Origin: Chloroflexota bacterium
Lineage (GTDB): Bacteria > Chloroflexota > Anaerolineae > JAADDB01
Direction: 5' to 3'
Length of the DNA stretch: 5,294 bases
NCBI GenBank assembly: GCA_013154135.1
Contig: JAADDB010000189.1
Location: 1 to 5,294, forward strand
Shown: one piece after another, positions 3,911 to 5,294 of the stretch
How the letters are laid out: every line of letters starts with the position of its first letter
Numbering within the stretch: position 1 is the stretch's first letter
The notes under the pieces: generated by a model
What the model was told of the DNA's origin: nothing
The model's input: the letters and a program-made list of their open reading frames with translations, nothing else
Database searches by the model: none
Made by a program: the position numbers and the translations under genes

Positions 3911-5294
3911 TCGCTCCCCCGTATCCGGCCGATACCAGCCAATTTCCACTTCGTAAAGGCCGGGGGGCGTATCCGGGCGAAGGACCAAGGTGTACTCCTC
4001 CCGGTAGACCTCTCCCACTTTCCACAAGTGGGTGGGAACGCTCGGGGCCCGGTCCTCTTGCCCCCAAATGTGGTCCGGAGGTTCCAGGATGTGGGTGAAC
4101 ACCACGTAGTCGTGTTTCATGGGGCGTAACGCTCGCCAGTAAAGCACCAAGTGAAGGGCATCCCCCGGGTGTAACCGTCGAGGTGCGGCCTCAAAGCCGA
4201 CCAGTTCCACCCTATCTCCAAACACGACCGACGTGGGGTTAGGATATGGGCCCGGGCGAGGCAGGAGTTGCCAGGGCCCTACCAGAACACGCGTTTGAGG
4301 GGGGTCTACGTGAGCAATGGGCAAGCGTTGCCCATCTTGCAGGTTGTAAAAGCCCCACTCCAGGGAGACCTGGGCCGGCGCGACAGCCGTATCCGGCACC
4401 CGCAGACGTACGGGCTCTTCCCATAAAGTCCCCGGAGATATCCTGGGCATGTCCACAAGGCCTAACATGGGATACCGGTCATCCTGTGCCAAGACCACCT
4501 CCACCTCATCCAACAAGTGGACAAACAAGCTCCAGGGCTGCGCCGGGCCATCCAGACGGCGAAAATACAAGGATGCCTGAACCTCACTCCCGGGCAAAAG
4601 GGGATGTGGAACTTGCAAGCGATACCCCAACATCTCCACCACTTGGCCGAACTGCACCCGATGAGGAGTCACATCATCGGGCACAGTAGAACGCACAACC
4701 CGGGTTGGATCGTACACCGGTGCTATCCACAGCGGCGGGGCCACCAGAGCGATGAAGGCCAAAAAGGCCAAAGGCACTCCCGACAGGAGGCGACGCCATC
4801 CGGGAATAGAAATTTTGTCGGTCCACCACGTCCACCCCCGCCAGAACACCAAACCAATAGGGGCCAGCGCGGGAAAGAGAAGACGCCCTTGGGAGGCCAA
4901 GGTACGCATGGTCCACCGAAGCAGTGCGACAAAAACCGTGCCGATGTAGCCCAGCACTCCGGTCCATCGTTCCACTTCCGTTCGCTCTCGGGCATGGACC
5001 GCACGGAGAAAAGCGAACACAAAGCCCAGAAACACCACCAGGGTCCAGCCGTCCAGGATGCGATATACCCACGCCGGCATCAACACATTCATGCCGCCGA
5101 AGACGCCCCAAAACGCGCGACGGAAGCCTTCCCACTCGCGAAGCAGATCTCGCCAGGTAGCCGAGCGTTCCCCCACAATCGCCAACATGACGTTAAGCCC
5201 CGTGGGATCATGGTAAAGAGTCCAGTTACGCCAGAACCACCATCCACTGACCAAAAGAGCGCTTCCCAACGCCAAAAGAGGATACTGCCAAGCT
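3851..5294 (-). CDS. DUF2142/glycosyltransferase-like membrane protein, C-terminal part
   Basis: Partial: the frame is open through the right edge (…AWQYPLLALG…), so the true start lies outside; a TTG at 5275 is internal, not a real start. At least 474 residues remain, numbered here from that TTG. The N-terminal third is the end of a multi-pass membrane domain, with helices near 72-92, 106-122, 131-147 and 163-186. WRNWTLYHDPTG (15-26), FWGVFGGMNV (55-64) and ASQGRLLFPALAP (127-139) resemble DUF2142/GT39-like polytopic proteins. Two beta-rich modules follow, about 207-320 and 350-458, each with a FG-x-x-VE opening, a PG turn, a F-x-H-hydrophobic-L strand, a D/E-D-R turn and a DGQRL or TGERL close; they look like tandem duplicates. 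Such architectures are frequent in Chloroflexota. The likely role is cell-surface glycan synthesis or modification at the membrane with extracytoplasmic sandwich domains; substrate unknown. The 3' end overlaps the LysR gene by 60 bp, tail to tail. Confidence 0.75.
   Translation of the reverse strand, partial: AWQYPLLALGSALLVSGWWFWRNWTLYHDPTGLNVMLAIVGERSATWRDLLREWEGFRRAFWGVFGGMNVLMPAWVYRILDGWTLVVFLGFVFAFLRAVHARERTEVERWTGVLGYIGTVFVALLRWTMRTLASQGRLLFPALAPIGLVFWRGWTWWTDKISIPGWRRLLSGVPLAFLAFIALVAPPLWIAPVYDPTRVVRSTVPDDVTPHRVQFGQVVEMLGYRLQVPHPLLPGSEVQASLYFRRLDGPAQPWSLFVHLLDEVEVVLAQDDRYPMLGLVDMPRISPGTLWEEPVRLRVPDTAVAPAQVSLEWGFYNLQDGQRLPIAHVDPPQTRVLVGPWQLLPRPGPYPNPTSVVFGDRVELVGFEAAPRRLHPGDALHLVLYWRALRPMKHDYVVFTHILEPPDHIWGQEDRAPSVPTHLWKVGEVYREEYTLVLRPDTPPGLYEVEIGWYRPDTGERLLRPDGRNFLFLTRVRAVP

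Noticed and set aside
1..5294. CRISPR arrays, tRNA or rRNA genes, transposase genes, toxin-antitoxin pairs
   Set aside because: No regular spaced repeats, no cloverleaf or rRNA-like sequence, and no frame with transposase, nuclease or toxin motifs was seen.

Overview
The window carries four protein genes: three complete, and one cut by the right edge. The best hint of origin is the right-hand gene. It is a DUF2142-like membrane protein fused to paired beta-sandwich modules of a style I associate with Chloroflexota (Anaerolineae and relatives, often thermophilic). The GC-rich codon use, strong GGAGG-type ribosome binding sites and a clean sigma-70-like promoter fit a bacterium of that kind. 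The taxonomic call is inference; nothing in the window proves it.

Layout, left to right. Bases 1-223 hold no convincing gene, but contain two hairpins of the same geometry and one copy of a 31-bp repeat. A small six-helix membrane protein of unknown function follows (224-712, minus). Upstream of it lie the second 31-bp repeat copy (750-780) and an intrinsic terminator (about 891-916, minus). That terminator closes the next gene, a 534-residue YeeE/YedE-family sulfur-compound transporter (950-2554, minus). A 351-bp divergent control region (2555-2905) separates it from a LysR-family regulator (2906-3910, plus). The regulator ends tail to tail with, and overlaps by 60 bp, the membrane glycosyltransferase-like gene (3851 to the right edge, minus).

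How the parts fit. The divergent regulator/transporter pair is the core unit. The transporter has a near-consensus promoter (TTGATA-N16-TATAAT) with overlapping CTTAT/ATAAG dyads just upstream of its -35 box. One dyad is centred near -65 from the expected transcription start, where LysR proteins usually bind to activate. The transporter leader of about 72 nt is largely taken up by one predicted stem-loop ending four bases before the Shine-Dalgarno. I infer transcriptional control by the LysR protein and possibly translational control through the leader. The likely physiological role is uptake of thiosulfate or a related sulfur (or selenium) compound. The small membrane protein sits beyond the terminator and may be independent or reached by read-through. 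The glycosyltransferase-like gene appears unrelated.

I do not see a clearly new system such as a defence island, CRISPR array or transposon. The more unusual signals are the flanking 31-bp repeats, the transporter leader structure, the unusual cysteine distribution in the transporter and the uncharacterised small membrane protein.
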